Source: PNAI01 sp964575715 (lineage in GTDB: Bacteria > Pseudomonadota > Alphaproteobacteria > Rhizobiales > Xanthobacteraceae). Taken from it: a stretch of 19,464 nt of DNA. Within the stretch, counting starts at the first letter, position 1, and each line of letters begins with the position of its first letter. The stretch spans positions 1-19,464 of the forward strand of contig CAZNSG010000015.1 of NCBI GenBank assembly GCA_964575715.1. The letters are read 5' to 3'. Under the pieces are notes generated by a model. That model did no database searches, had not been told where the DNA came from, and worked only from the letters and a program-made list of their open reading frames with translations. Made by a program: the position numbers and the translations under genes. Below, in pieces: positions 8,653 to 15,357 of the stretch.

Positions 8653-9264
8653 TCAGTCCGCCGCCCCGATCGAGGCCAGGATCGCGGCCCGCCGCGCGGC
8701 GGCGGAATCCTGCACATTGGCATAGAGCGAGCCGCCGTGCGCATCCATGGCGACCATGAGCGGCCCAAAATTCTTGATCGCAAAACGCCACAGGCTCTCG
8801 GGATGCAGATCGTCCATGTCGACTTCCTCGATCGCCGGAATCCAGGTGGTCTGCAAGGCCGCGGCGCCGCCGACCACCGCCAAATAAGCGCCGCCGAGAT
8901 CGCCGAACGCTTTGAGCGTGTCCGGCCCCATGCCGCCCTTGCCGATGATGATGCGCACACCTTCGCGTTCGATGAGCGGCCGGGTGAAGCGCTCCATGCG
9001 CTGCGAGGTGGTGGTTCCGATGCAGAGCGGCTCATAGCCGCTGGGATTTTCATTTGTCACCGGCACCTTGCGCACGTTGGGCGCGGTATGGATGACGGCA
9101 TGGCCGCGCAGATCGAATGTGGTCTTTCGTCCGCCATCGAACATGGCCATGAGCGTTGCGTCGCGGATGCCGAACAGGGTTTTTTCCAGCGTCACGGTGT
9201 CGCCCACGCGCAGCGCGCGCACCTGCGCCTCGCTCACCGGGGTTTCGAGGATGTAGTGGGTCAT
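8653..9264 (-). CDS. Class I fumarase / L(+)-tartrate dehydratase, beta subunit
   Basis: A 203-residue subunit of the two-component [4Fe-4S] hydratases (FumA/B C-terminal domain; TtdB). The signature GTTTSQRMERF (83-93) and IIGKGGMGPDTL (107-118, Lys109) are present, and the end carries PESLWRFAIKNFGPL and AMDAHGGSLYANV, as in TtdB-type chains. With the alpha subunit it would hydrate a trans-enedioate such as fumarate, or dehydrate a 2-hydroxydioate. The ATG at 9264 is chosen because conserved sequence begins there (MTHYILETPVSE); the frame stays open to 9507 only through a palindromic repeat. It has only a weak ribosome site (GAGAAT). The gap to the alpha gene is 205 bp, nearly all of it repeat. 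Substrate (fumarate, mesaconate, tartrate or other) cannot be told. Confidence 0.9.
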   Translation of the reverse strand: MTHYILETPVSEAQVRALRVGDTVTLEKTLFGIRDATLMAMFDGGRKTTFDLRGHAVIHTAPNVRKVPVTNENPSGYEPLCIGTTTSQRMERFTRPLIEREGVRIIIGKGGMGPDTLKAFGDLGGAYLAVVGGAAALQTTWIPAIEEVDMDDLHPESLWRFAIKNFGPLMVAMDAHGGSLYANVQDSAAARRAAILASIGAAD

Positions 9265-9282
9265 GGCGACATTCTCGACACT

Positions 9283-9443
9283 GTCATTCCGGGACGGCGC
9301 ACCGATCTCGGGTTTACCCGAGATCGGCATTTGGCAACGCCCAGGTCGGCTAAAGCCGACCTGGGTGGGCCGGGCCCGGAATCCATAACCACCGCCGGGA
9401 GTATGGATTCCGGGCTCTCGCCTTCGGCGCGCCCCGGAATGAC
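9283..9443. repeat. Multi-hairpin palindromic repeat between hydratase alpha and beta genes
   Basis: A 161-bp element closed by GTCATTCCGGG (9283-9293) and CCCCGGAATGAC (9432-9443). Inside are three hairpins: 9302-9327 (CCGATCTCGGG paired around TTTA), 9340-9365 (CCCAGGTCGGC / GCCGACCTGGG, 11-bp perfect stem, loop TAAA) and 9374-9387 with 9402-9415 (14-bp perfect stem). The fold would be a cloverleaf-like multibranch structure. It resembles the intergenic repeats common in Rhizobiales. Without it the gene gap would be about 44 bp. Confidence 0.85.
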
Positions 9444-9469
9444 GGCGGATGGTTCGGCTCCCATCGCCC

Positions 9470-10342
9470 TCACCGAAAATCAATTCCGCCGGGCGTGATG
9501 ACCGCATTGGCGCGGCGCGCGGAATGACACTGGATGTTCACCGCCACCGGATTCATGGTGATGTGGGTGGCCGCGACTTCCACATGCACGCGGAACGCGG
9601 TTGAACGGCCACCGAGCCCCTGCGGGCCGATGCCGAGCTCATTCACGGCTTGCGAGAGTTCCGCCTCGATCCTGGCGCCTTCCGGATCGGAGCAGGTGGT
9701 GCCGAGCGCCCGCGTCGCCGCGATCTTGGCCAGATGCATGCACAGATCCGAGGTGCCGCCGACGCCGACGCCCACGATGGTCGGCGGGCATACCCGTCCG
9801 CCGCAGTCGATCACGCGGTCGATCACGAAACGCTTGATCGCCTTCGCCCCGTCCGCCGGGATCAGCATCTGCAGGAACGAGCCGTTTTCGGAGCCCGAGC
9901 CCTTGGGGATCATCTCGATCTCGACTGTCTCCTCGCGTCCATCGAAATCGATGTTGATGATCGGCACGCCCGCGCCGCACGAGGTCTGCTCGTTCTTGCG
10001 CGTGACCGGATGCACCACGGAGGAGCGCAACGGATGCTCGGTGGTGGCGCGCGCGCAGCCGCGGCGGATTGCTTCCTTCATGGCCACGCCGTCGACCTCG
10101 ACATTGCGGCCGATGGTGACGTTGTAGATCGGGATGCCGGTATCCTGGCATAAAATATTGCTGGTGCGCTCGGCGACCGCGATGTTCTCCACCATGGTGC
10201 CCAGGATGGTGCGGCCAGTCGCATCGGTCTCGCTGCGCAGCAGCCGCTCAAAACCCTGCTTGATGTCGCGCGGCAGAATTTTAAGCGCACGAATATAAAG
10301 CGTCTTGGCGACCTCCTCGACTTCCTTCGGATCGAGCTGCAT
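9470..10342 (-). CDS. Class I fumarase / L(+)-tartrate dehydratase, alpha subunit
   Basis: A 290-residue alpha chain of the oxygen-sensitive [4Fe-4S] hydratase family (FumA/B N-terminal domain; TtdA). The three likely cluster cysteines are visible: ILCQDTG (Cys65), GRVCPPTIVGVGVGG (Cys185) and NIQCHSARRA (Cys272). GIGPQGLGGRSTAF is the usual conserved stretch. It starts with ATG at 10342; its GGAG overlaps the TAG stop of the TauE/SafE gene 8 bp upstream, so translation is probably coupled. Its partner beta chain follows on the same strand. Beside the succinate dehydrogenase-like genes it fits the step after oxidation of a dioate to an enedioate. Whether fumarate, mesaconate, tartrate or another analogue is used is open. 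Confidence 0.92.
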   Translation of the reverse strand: MQLDPKEVEEVAKTLYIRALKILPRDIKQGFERLLRSETDATGRTILGTMVENIAVAERTSNILCQDTGIPIYNVTIGRNVEVDGVAMKEAIRRGCARATTEHPLRSSVVHPVTRKNEQTSCGAGVPIINIDFDGREETVEIEMIPKGSGSENGSFLQMLIPADGAKAIKRFVIDRVIDCGGRVCPPTIVGVGVGGTSDLCMHLAKIAATRALGTTCSDPEGARIEAELSQAVNELGIGPQGLGGRSTAFRVHVEVAATHITMNPVAVNIQCHSARRANAVITPGGIDFR

Positions 10343-10350
10343 CGAAGCTC

Positions 10351-11103
10351 CTAAAAGACCAAGATCAGACCGGACACCACCAGCAGCGCCGCGAAGCCCT
10401 GCCGGAAACGCCGGTCGTCAAGCCGGCCATAAATGCGCCAGCCAATGAAGGCGCCCGCCGCCAGGGCCGGCACCGCCAGCAGGAACATTACAATGCCGGC
10501 GAGGTCGAGCGCCACCACGCCGATCAGCGCGATGGTCGCAATGTGCGCCATGAGAATGAATGGCTGATACACCCCGCGCGCGGCTTCCTTCGGCCAGCCG
10601 CGCAGCTGGCACCAGATCGCCGGCAGCACGCCGGAATAGCCGCCAATGCCGCCGAGCACGCCGCCCGCAAAACCGACCGCTGCATCGGCAATGGTTCCAC
10701 CGGCTGCCATGCGCGGCAGGCGTGGGGCGGCGAGCGCATAGACGCCATAGACCGCCAGAAAAATACCCAACGCGGTTTTGAGCGCGGAAGAGTCGACGCG
10801 CAGCAGCAGCCACACGCCAACCGGAACGCCGAGCAGCCCCGCAATCGCGAACGGCGCAAACCGGCGCAGCTTGATGTCATGGCGCAACGGCCAGATGGTG
10901 CCGACCTGAATGATGCCGCCGCCGGTAACAATCAGTATGGTGACGTGCAGCGGGTCAAACGCGTGCAGCCAGATCGCCGAGGCGACAATGCCAAAGGCAA
11001 AGCCAAAGGCGCCGGACGCAAATCCGCCCATGAACGCCCCGGCCCAGAGGATGGCAAGCGTCTTGGCGGAGAACAGCGCTACGATGGCGGGATCAGCCCA
11101 CAT
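10351..11103 (-). CDS. TauE/SafE-family permease
   Basis: A 250-residue membrane protein with about eight hydrophobic helices and the family's glycine-rich repeats: AGAFMGGFASGAFGFAFGIVAS near residue 22 and VGFAGGVLGGIGGYSGVLPAIW near 142. TauE/SafE proteins export sulfite, sulfoacetate and other anions made during sulfonate breakdown, or move other organic anions. It starts with ATG at 11103, overlapping the end of the cytochrome b anchor gene by 11 bp, and its stop touches the ribosome site of the hydratase alpha gene, so it is firmly embedded in the operon. This placement suggests it carries a substrate or product of the pathway. The actual ion is unknown. Confidence 0.88.
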   Translation of the reverse strand: MWADPAIVALFSAKTLAILWAGAFMGGFASGAFGFAFGIVASAIWLHAFDPLHVTILIVTGGGIIQVGTIWPLRHDIKLRRFAPFAIAGLLGVPVGVWLLLRVDSSALKTALGIFLAVYGVYALAAPRLPRMAAGGTIADAAVGFAGGVLGGIGGYSGVLPAIWCQLRGWPKEAARGVYQPFILMAHIATIALIGVVALDLAGIVMFLLAVPALAAGAFIGWRIYGRLDDRRFRQGFAALLVVSGLILVF

Positions 11104-11434
11104 TGAGCACGAACATCAGACCGACGGCGAATGCCGCGGCAAGGCAGAGCGAGACGGTAACGCTCGTACGCTCGCGGAAGGACAGAAACTCGATGGCCAG
11201 CACGCGCAGACCGAGCGCCATGTGCAGGGCGAGCGCAACCACGATCGCGCCCTCGGCGAATTTGAGCACCGGCGCTTGCGTCAGATCTAGGAAGGCATCG
11301 AGCGCATCGGCGCCGTTGAGCGCGCTCGCCAGCGCCAGAAAATGAACCGGCAGAAAGATCGCAAGCGCAATCCCGGCAAGCCGGTGCAGGAGCGCGGCCC
11401 AATAGCCGGGCTGCTTGTGAGAAGCCGGGATCAT
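11093..11434 (-). CDS. Succinate dehydrogenase/fumarate reductase cytochrome b subunit (SdhC-like)
   Basis: A 113-residue, three-helix membrane anchor. LLHRLAGIALAIFLPVHF (15-32) matches the SdhC motif LHRxSG with His17 and Arg18; the second helix carries LALHMALGLRVLAIEF, with His71 at the position of the haem ligand of E. coli SdhC. By eye, the quinone-site serine of E. coli SdhC (Ser27, before LHR) is Ala here. The start at 11434 forms a 4-bp ATGA overlap with the stop of the companion anchor gene, a coupling typical of sdhC/sdhD pairs; a longer frame to 11554 is rejected because it would run back through that gene. It would pass electrons from the iron-sulfur subunit to the quinone pool. 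Confidence 0.85.
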   Translation of the reverse strand: MIPASHKQPGYWAALLHRLAGIALAIFLPVHFLALASALNGADALDAFLDLTQAPVLKFAEGAIVVALALHMALGLRVLAIEFLSFRERTSVTVSLCLAAAFAVGLMFVLNVG

Positions 11435-11778
11435 CGCAGATGTATCGCGATCGGCAGATACACCGCCAACGCCGCGCGCGCGCCGAGAAACAGCAGAACA
11501 AGCGCAAAGCCCGCGAGCACGACATCGAGGCTGCGCCCGCGCCACACCGTCCATTCGCGCAGCACATTGCGCAAGCCGATGGGCGCGTGGATTGCGATCG
11601 CCAGCACGAACAGGAGATAGAAGGCGAGGAACCAGACGTTTTCGCGCGTGCGGTCGAGAATTGCACCCGCCGTGAGCCCGCTGCGAACGGCATAGAGGAT
11701 GGTAACCAGATGCACGGCGACCGCAAACGCGAGCACAGCGGCGGAGGCGCGCTGCAGGGTAAAAAGGATGGCGGTCAT
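11431..11778 (-). CDS. Succinate dehydrogenase/fumarate reductase second membrane anchor (SdhD-like)
   Basis: A 115-residue protein with three hydrophobic helices. The second helix reads LAIAIHAPIGLRNVLREW, which lines up with IHAWIGMWQVLTDY of E. coli SdhD: His64 takes the place of the axial haem ligand, while the quinone-site Asp-Tyr pair is Glu-Trp. Another histidine (His23) lies in helix one. The segment GLTAGAILDRTRENVWFLAFY joins the helices. The ATG at 11778 is preferred, with AAAGG upstream; a GTG at 11793 in the same frame is possible but lies in the repeat. The gene is separated from the iron-sulfur subunit by about 500 bp of nested repeats, and overlaps the next anchor gene by ATGA. 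It has no other recognised domain. Confidence 0.8.
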   Translation of the reverse strand: MTAILFTLQRASAAVLAFAVAVHLVTILYAVRSGLTAGAILDRTRENVWFLAFYLLFVLAIAIHAPIGLRNVLREWTVWRGRSLDVVLAGFALVLLFLGARAALAVYLPIAIHLR

Positions 11779-11983
11779 CGCGCCTTTCTCCACCTCTCCC
11801 CGCTTGCGGGGAGAGCGTAGGCGGCCTTCGACCGCCGTTCTTGACTCAAAGAACGCCGATGCGAAGCATCGGCTGTGCGAGCAAAGCGAGGCGGGTGAGG
11901 GGGGCTCGCAACAGACTGAGCATCTCGAAATGCCCCCTCACCCGGCTCGGACCTTCGGTCCTCGCCACCCTCTCCCCGTTTGC

Positions 11984-12229
11984 CTAAGGTGTGCACACAT
12001 CTTTTCGAGCCGATTACTGAGCAAGTATCAGTCATCCTCTCGCATACGATCGGACTTGCTCCTACCTCATCCTGAGGTGGGCGCGAAGCGCCCGTCTCGA
12101 AGGATGGCCGCGCGCTCGGAGCTTGTGGCCATGCTTCGAGACGCGCCCTTCGGGCGCTCCTCAGCATGAGGTAAAGTGAATTCGTCCATTGACTCGCCGG
12201 TACACGATGAAGATGTGTGCACACCTTAG
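11984..12229. mobile_element. 246-bp MITE-like element with 18-bp perfect inverted ends
   Basis: The ends CTAAGGTGTGCACACATC (11984-12001) and its exact reverse complement (12212-12229) form an 18-bp perfect terminal inverted repeat, itself containing the palindrome GTGTGCACAC. It is directly flanked by CCCCGTTTGC (11974-11983) and CCCCGCTTGC (12230-12239), a 10-bp target duplication with one change. No transposase is encoded, so it is non-autonomous. Deleting the element plus one flank copy rebuilds the host hairpin exactly. The parental transposon is not in the window. Confidence 0.85.
12063..12173. repeat. 47-bp-arm palindrome inside the MITE-like element
   Basis: Arms 12063-12109 and 12127-12173 pair at 40 of 47 positions around a 17-base loop. 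They begin TACCTCATCCTGAGG and contain GTCTCGAAG followed by ATGGCC. Paired ends reading CCTCATnCTGAGG are, from memory, a common alphaproteobacterial intergenic repeat type. It lies inside the MITE-like element and may have been captured by it or inserted into it later. Confidence 0.8.
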
Positions 12230-12275
12230 CCCCGCTTGCGGGGAGAGGGAAAAAAGCGCGCGTCCAGTGCAATCA

Positions 12276-13019
12276 TCACCCTCGCCTCCCAAGCGCATGC
12301 GAAACCATGGCGCGCTTGAGGCCGGCGATGGAATAGGTCGGCGCAATCGCCTTGGGGCAAAATTGCGTGCAGTTCATGTGGCTGTGGCAGGCGTGGCAGC
12401 CGGCGCTGCCGGAGACGGCCGCAATGCGCACATCATTACCGCCATCGCGCACATCGTTGACCAGCGTCCAGGCGCGATTGAGCGCGGCGGGGCCGAGATA
12501 ATCGTCATTCCAGGCGACAACGTCGCAGGCCGAATGGCACACACCGCAGCCGATGCATTCGATCCCGGCGTCGGCCGCCTGCCGCTCGCGGCTTTGCGGC
12601 GGGACAATCGCGAATTCGCGCTTCGAAAGATCCTGCCAGGATTTTTGCGGTTCGAAATAGCCTTTGGCGTCGCGCCATTTGTCGAAGAAGTCGGTCATCT
12701 CGACCGCGAGATCCTTCACCACCGTGAAATTTTTGAGCGGCTCAAGCTGAAGCTCGCCATCGGATGTGGCCGCCTCGCTCACGCGCGTGCGGCAGGTCCA
12801 GCGCGGTCGGCCGTTGACCACCATGGCGCAGGAGCCGCACATGCCGACCCGGCAGGAAAAACGGTAGGCCAGCGTCGCGTCCTGCTCGCGCTGGATTTGC
12901 GTGACCACGTCGAGCACGGTCTGATGCTCGCGCCGCGGCACGCGGAAGGACTGGAATTTGCCTTGCGCGGCGCCGCGCCAGACTTCGACGTGCAATTCGT
13001 CCTGTTCTGTCACCACCAT
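12276..13019 (-). CDS. Succinate dehydrogenase/fumarate reductase iron-sulfur subunit (SdhB-like)
   Basis: A 247-residue electron-transfer subunit with all three clusters. [2Fe-2S]: SCRVGMCGSCAMVVNGRPRWTC gives Cys56, 61, 64 and 76. [4Fe-4S]: CIGCGVC gives Cys155, 158, 161, plus Cys221. [3Fe-4S]: Cys165, 211 and 217 in CHSHMNCTQFC. The spacing equals that of E. coli SdhB. His212 and Trp170 match quinone-site residues His207 and Trp164; the Cys-Pro that normally follows the ferredoxin motif is Cys-Asp (165-166). The ATG at 13019 overlaps the stop of the binding-protein gene as TGATG, which decides against the TTG one codon earlier. It would carry electrons from the flavoprotein (coded at 15358-17103) to the haem anchors. 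Confidence 0.93.
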   Translation of the reverse strand: MVVTEQDELHVEVWRGAAQGKFQSFRVPRREHQTVLDVVTQIQREQDATLAYRFSCRVGMCGSCAMVVNGRPRWTCRTRVSEAATSDGELQLEPLKNFTVVKDLAVEMTDFFDKWRDAKGYFEPQKSWQDLSKREFAIVPPQSRERQAADAGIECIGCGVCHSACDVVAWNDDYLGPAALNRAWTLVNDVRDGGNDVRIAAVSGSAGCHACHSHMNCTQFCPKAIAPTYSIAGLKRAMVSHALGRRG

Positions 13020-14029
13020 CAACTACCTGAAAGTTTGTGGGTGGCGGGAAAGAACATGTCGCGCCAGGATGCCGGTTTGGACGAAAGCATTCCGATGCGG
13101 CTCATGAACTCGGCATAGTCCATGATCTTCTTCGGCACCATCGTCCATTCGTTCTCGGGCAGGCGGATGAGTTTCTCGATATAGGCGGCGGAGAGCTTGG
13201 AATTTTCCGCCTTCACCCAGACCGCCGCGGCCTCCGCCGGATTGGCGGCGATCTGCTTCATGGCGTCTTCGAGCGCGGCGATGAAGGCTTCGATAATTTT
13301 CGGATTCTCGTCGTGGAACTTGCTCGTCGCCCAAATAACGTTAAATGTGTGCGGGCCGCCCAGCACCTCGTAGCTGTCGAGCACCTTACGCACGCGCGCA
13401 TCCTCGAGCTCCTGATACATGAAGGGCGCCGAGGTGAAGTGGGCCGTGACCTCCGACCTGCCGCTCATCATCGCCGCCAAGCCATCAGCGTGGCCGAGCG
13501 AGGCGGTGAGCGCATCGAGCTTGCCGTGTTGGCCCGGGCCGAATGTTTTTTCGGCCGCCATCTGCAACGTGATCGCCTGGATCGACACGCGCACGGCTGG
13601 AAGTGCGATGCGGTCCTTGTCGGTGAAATCCTTGATCGTCTTCACATTGGGATTGATGGTATTGAGATAGAGCGGCATGGAGTTGATCGCGGTCACACCC
13701 TTGACGCCGAGATTGCCGCGCGTGCGGCCCCAGATGGTGAGCAGCGGCCCGACGCCGCCGGAGGCGAAATCGAGATTGCCCGAGATGATCGCTTCATTCA
13801 TCGGCGCGCCGCTGGTGAACACGACCCATTCGGTCTTCAGATCGAGGCCGAGCCGCTTGCCGTGGGCTTCGAGCAATTGCTTCTGCTCTATGATGGTCAG
13901 CGGCAGGTAGGAAATGCCGAGTTGCTTGGCCAGCCGAACGGTCTTGGTCTGCGCCTGCGCGCCCGCGGCGGGCAGCAGGAAGGCGCCAATGATGAGGGCC
14001 GATAGTATTATGCGGCGCGAAGCTTGCAT
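13019..14029 (-). CDS. Periplasmic ABC-type substrate-binding protein (SsuA/TauA/NMT1-like)
   Basis: A 336-residue protein with a clear Sec signal peptide (basic start MQASRR, hydrophobic core, AQA|QT cleavage near residue 27). The mature chain has the two-lobed binding-protein pattern of the NMT1/SsuA family: QLGISYLPLTIIEQKQLLE near the start, SGNLDFASGGVGPLL around 88, LMSGRSEV-type AAMMSGRSEVTAHF near 190, and a helical C-terminus. Family members bind sulfonates, nitrate, taurine or other small anions. It is the first gene of the operon, with ATG at 14029 behind GGGAGA, and overlaps the iron-sulfur subunit gene by one base. No permease or ATPase gene of an ABC system is in the window, so it must use a transporter coded elsewhere or act as a sensor. 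The ligand is unknown. Confidence 0.87.
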   Translation of the reverse strand: MQASRRIILSALIIGAFLLPAAGAQAQTKTVRLAKQLGISYLPLTIIEQKQLLEAHGKRLGLDLKTEWVVFTSGAPMNEAIISGNLDFASGGVGPLLTIWGRTRGNLGVKGVTAINSMPLYLNTINPNVKTIKDFTDKDRIALPAVRVSIQAITLQMAAEKTFGPGQHGKLDALTASLGHADGLAAMMSGRSEVTAHFTSAPFMYQELEDARVRKVLDSYEVLGGPHTFNVIWATSKFHDENPKIIEAFIAALEDAMKQIAANPAEAAAVWVKAENSKLSAAYIEKLIRLPENEWTMVPKKIMDYAEFMSRIGMLSSKPASWRDMFFPATHKLSGS

Positions 14030-14115
14030 GACGTTTCTCCCTTTCTCGTAATGTCACTCTTATTGTCTGCCTTCGCCGCCCGATTCGTAGCGGTGCCTTG
14101 TTGCAGTTGGATCAA

Positions 14116-14144
14116 ACTAAATGTGGAATGGCACGGCGCGTCAA
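14116..14144 (-). promoter_or_regulatory. Predicted sigma70-type promoter for the minus-strand operon
   Basis: On the minus strand TTGACG (14139-14144; 5 of 6 to TTGACA) is followed after 17 bases by TTTAGT (14116-14121; 4 of 6 to TATAAT). Transcription would start near 14109, leaving a leader of about 80 bases before the binding-protein ATG at 14029. Found by eye only. A CACA-AA-TGTG inverted repeat at 14180-14189 lies upstream and might be an operator. Confidence 0.45.
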
Positions 14145-14225
14145 GCGATACAAATGCCGCAAGCGACCTGAGCCTTTCCCACAAATGTGACCATTTCTGT
14201 ACAACGGTGATTGGAGACTGATGGC

Positions 14226-15215
14226 ATGCCGCGGCATTCCTTGCGCGAGGCGGAAGAATTGGTGCTGCGAACGCTTTTGCGCGCGCGCACCAGCACGGAA
14301 AATGCGGCAAGTGTCGCGCGCGCCCTGGTCGCGGCCGAGGCGGACGGCCTCAAAGGCCACGGCCTCTCGCGCCTGCCGGGCTACGCCGCGCAAGCCAAGG
14401 TGGGCAAGGTCGATGGTTTTGCAAAAGCCCTGCTGACGCGGGCGCGGCCGGGCTTGCTCGCGATCGATGCGGCCAATGGCTTTGCTTTCCCCGCGCTTGA
14501 GCTTGCGGTTTTGGCGCTGCCCGAGGTTGTGCGCGGCCAGGGCGTGGCGGCGGCGGCAATCCGGCGCTCGCATCATTGCGGCGCGGCCGGCCACACGGTG
14601 GAGCGGCTGGCGGACATGGGATTGCCGGCGCTGATGCTCGCCAATACGCCGGCGGCAATTGCACCCTGGGGCGGCTCGAAGGCGGTGCTGGGCACCAATC
14701 CGATCGCGTTTGCCTGTCCGCTCGAAGGCCGCGCGCCGCTGGTCATCGATCTCTCGCTCTCGAAGGTCGCGCGCGGCAATGTCGTCATGGCAAAGCAGCG
14801 CGGCGAAAAAATTCCGCTGGGCTGGGCGCTCGACGAGCGCGGACAGCCGACCGACGATCCGGACGCAGGCTTGCGCGGGACCATGGTGCCGGCGGGCGAG
14901 GCCAAGGGAACGGCGCTCGCCTTGATGGTCGAATTGCTGGCCGCGGGGCTGACCGGTGCAAACTTTGCCGCCGAAGCCTCGTCGTACCTCGATGCCAAGG
15001 GCCCGCCGCCCGGCACCGGGCAGCTCATTATTGCATTCGATCCGTCGGCCTTCGGCGGCGACGCGATTGGGCGTTTCGCGGTGCTCGCGGCATCCATCGA
15101 ACAGCAGGACGGCGCGCGGCTGCCAGGGGCGCGACGGCTTGCGGCGCGCGCCAAAGCCGCGTCCGAAGGACTCGAACTTTCGGAGGCGCTGCTCGCGGAG
15201 ATTGCGGCGGTGTGA
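14226..15215 (+). CDS. Ldh2-family NAD(P)-dependent malate/L-lactate/sulfolactate-type dehydrogenase
   Basis: A 329-residue member of the malate/L-lactate dehydrogenase (Ldh2/MDH2) family, unrelated to classical lactate dehydrogenases. The signature pieces are GLKGHGLSRLPGY (41-53, His45 as likely catalytic residue), RRSHHCGAAGHTVERLADMG (113-132) and VLGTNPIAFACP. Family enzymes interconvert 2-hydroxy acids and 2-oxo acids: malate, lactate, sulfolactate, ureidoglycolate, and imine substrates. The start at 14226 is chosen because GGAG (14213-14216) precedes it; the TTG at 14211 overlaps that site. It is divergent from the binding-protein operon and convergent with the flavoprotein gene. With the hydratase genes it could oxidise the hydroxyacid they make. 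The exact substrate cannot be read. Confidence 0.87.
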   Translation: MPRHSLREAEELVLRTLLRARTSTENAASVARALVAAEADGLKGHGLSRLPGYAAQAKVGKVDGFAKALLTRARPGLLAIDAANGFAFPALELAVLALPEVVRGQGVAAAAIRRSHHCGAAGHTVERLADMGLPALMLANTPAAIAPWGGSKAVLGTNPIAFACPLEGRAPLVIDLSLSKVARGNVVMAKQRGEKIPLGWALDERGQPTDDPDAGLRGTMVPAGEAKGTALALMVELLAAGLTGANFAAEASSYLDAKGPPPGTGQLIIAFDPSAFGGDAIGRFAVLAASIEQQDGARLPGARRLAARAKAASEGLELSEALLAEIAAV

Positions 15216-15263
15216 ATTTAGAACAGTTTTCGGCTGGGTTGAATCGCTCCTCATTCTCCGCTC

Positions 15264-15283
15264 GTCCCCGCGAAAGCGGGGAC
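15264..15283. repeat. GTCCCCGC-GAAA-GCGGGGAC hairpin, degenerate repeat half
   Basis: A perfect 8-bp stem with a GAAA loop between the convergent Ldh2-type and flavoprotein genes. The following 80 bases (CCAGAA ... TTCTGGATTCCCGC) look like a decayed second half of the same Rhizobiales-type palindrome. It could serve as a two-way transcription terminator, though no T-run follows. Confidence 0.6.
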
Positions 15284-15357
15284 CCAGAAGCAATCGCCGC
15301 CGCGAACCGGTGCAATGAGCAATTCTGGATTCCCGCATTCGCGCGCATCAGTGGCGG

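Larger units (their letters stand above)
11794..12249. repeat. Older multi-hairpin repeat, split by an insertion
   Basis: The element starts with the hairpin CTCTCCCCGC TTGCGGGGAG AG at 11794-11815 and includes GCCGATGC GAA GCATCGGC, a GGGTGAGGGGG / CCCCCTCACCC pair and GACC TTC GGTC. Its last hairpin is interrupted: CCCTCTCCCCG (11968-11978) lies on one side of the MITE-like insertion and GGGGAGAGGG (12240-12249) on the other. Removing 11984-12239 restores a perfect 11-bp stem with a TTTG loop, showing the repeat was there first. The form resembles a widespread Rhizobiales intergenic repeat (recalled, not searched). Confidence 0.8.
11779..12275. other. 497-bp non-coding gap filled by nested repeats
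   Basis: Between the iron-sulfur subunit and the membrane anchor genes. Almost the whole gap is three nested repeat layers, described as separate entries. Short open frames here are run-ins of neighbouring genes or readings of the hairpins and show no family resemblance. It would be transcribed as a highly folded leader between two operon genes. Confidence 0.75.

Noticed and set aside
8600..8791. N-terminal extension of the SRPBCC protein to 8791
   Set aside because: It would overlap the hydratase beta gene, while a perfect AGGAGG stands just before the ATG at 8599.
9265..9507. N-terminal extension of the hydratase beta subunit to 9507
   Set aside because: The extra 81 codons read through the palindromic repeat and overlap the alpha gene; conserved sequence begins at the ATG at 9264.
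11779..12275. Possible IS element between the iron-sulfur and anchor genes
   Set aside because: No frame long enough for a transposase and no transposase motif; the structure fits a non-autonomous element instead.
12189..13118. 309-codon plus-strand frame
   Set aside because: Antisense to the iron-sulfur subunit gene, whose three cluster motifs are unmistakable.
8653..14029. Canonical sulfolactate degradation operon (because of TauE/SafE, SsuA-like protein and Ldh2)
   Set aside because: The hydratase genes are class I fumarase/tartrate dehydratase subunits, not SuyAB sulfo-lyase, so the known sulfolactate route is not supported.
14112..15338. 408-codon minus-strand frame
   Set aside because: Antisense to the Ldh2-type gene; Arg-rich translation without domains, and it would cover the operon promoter region.
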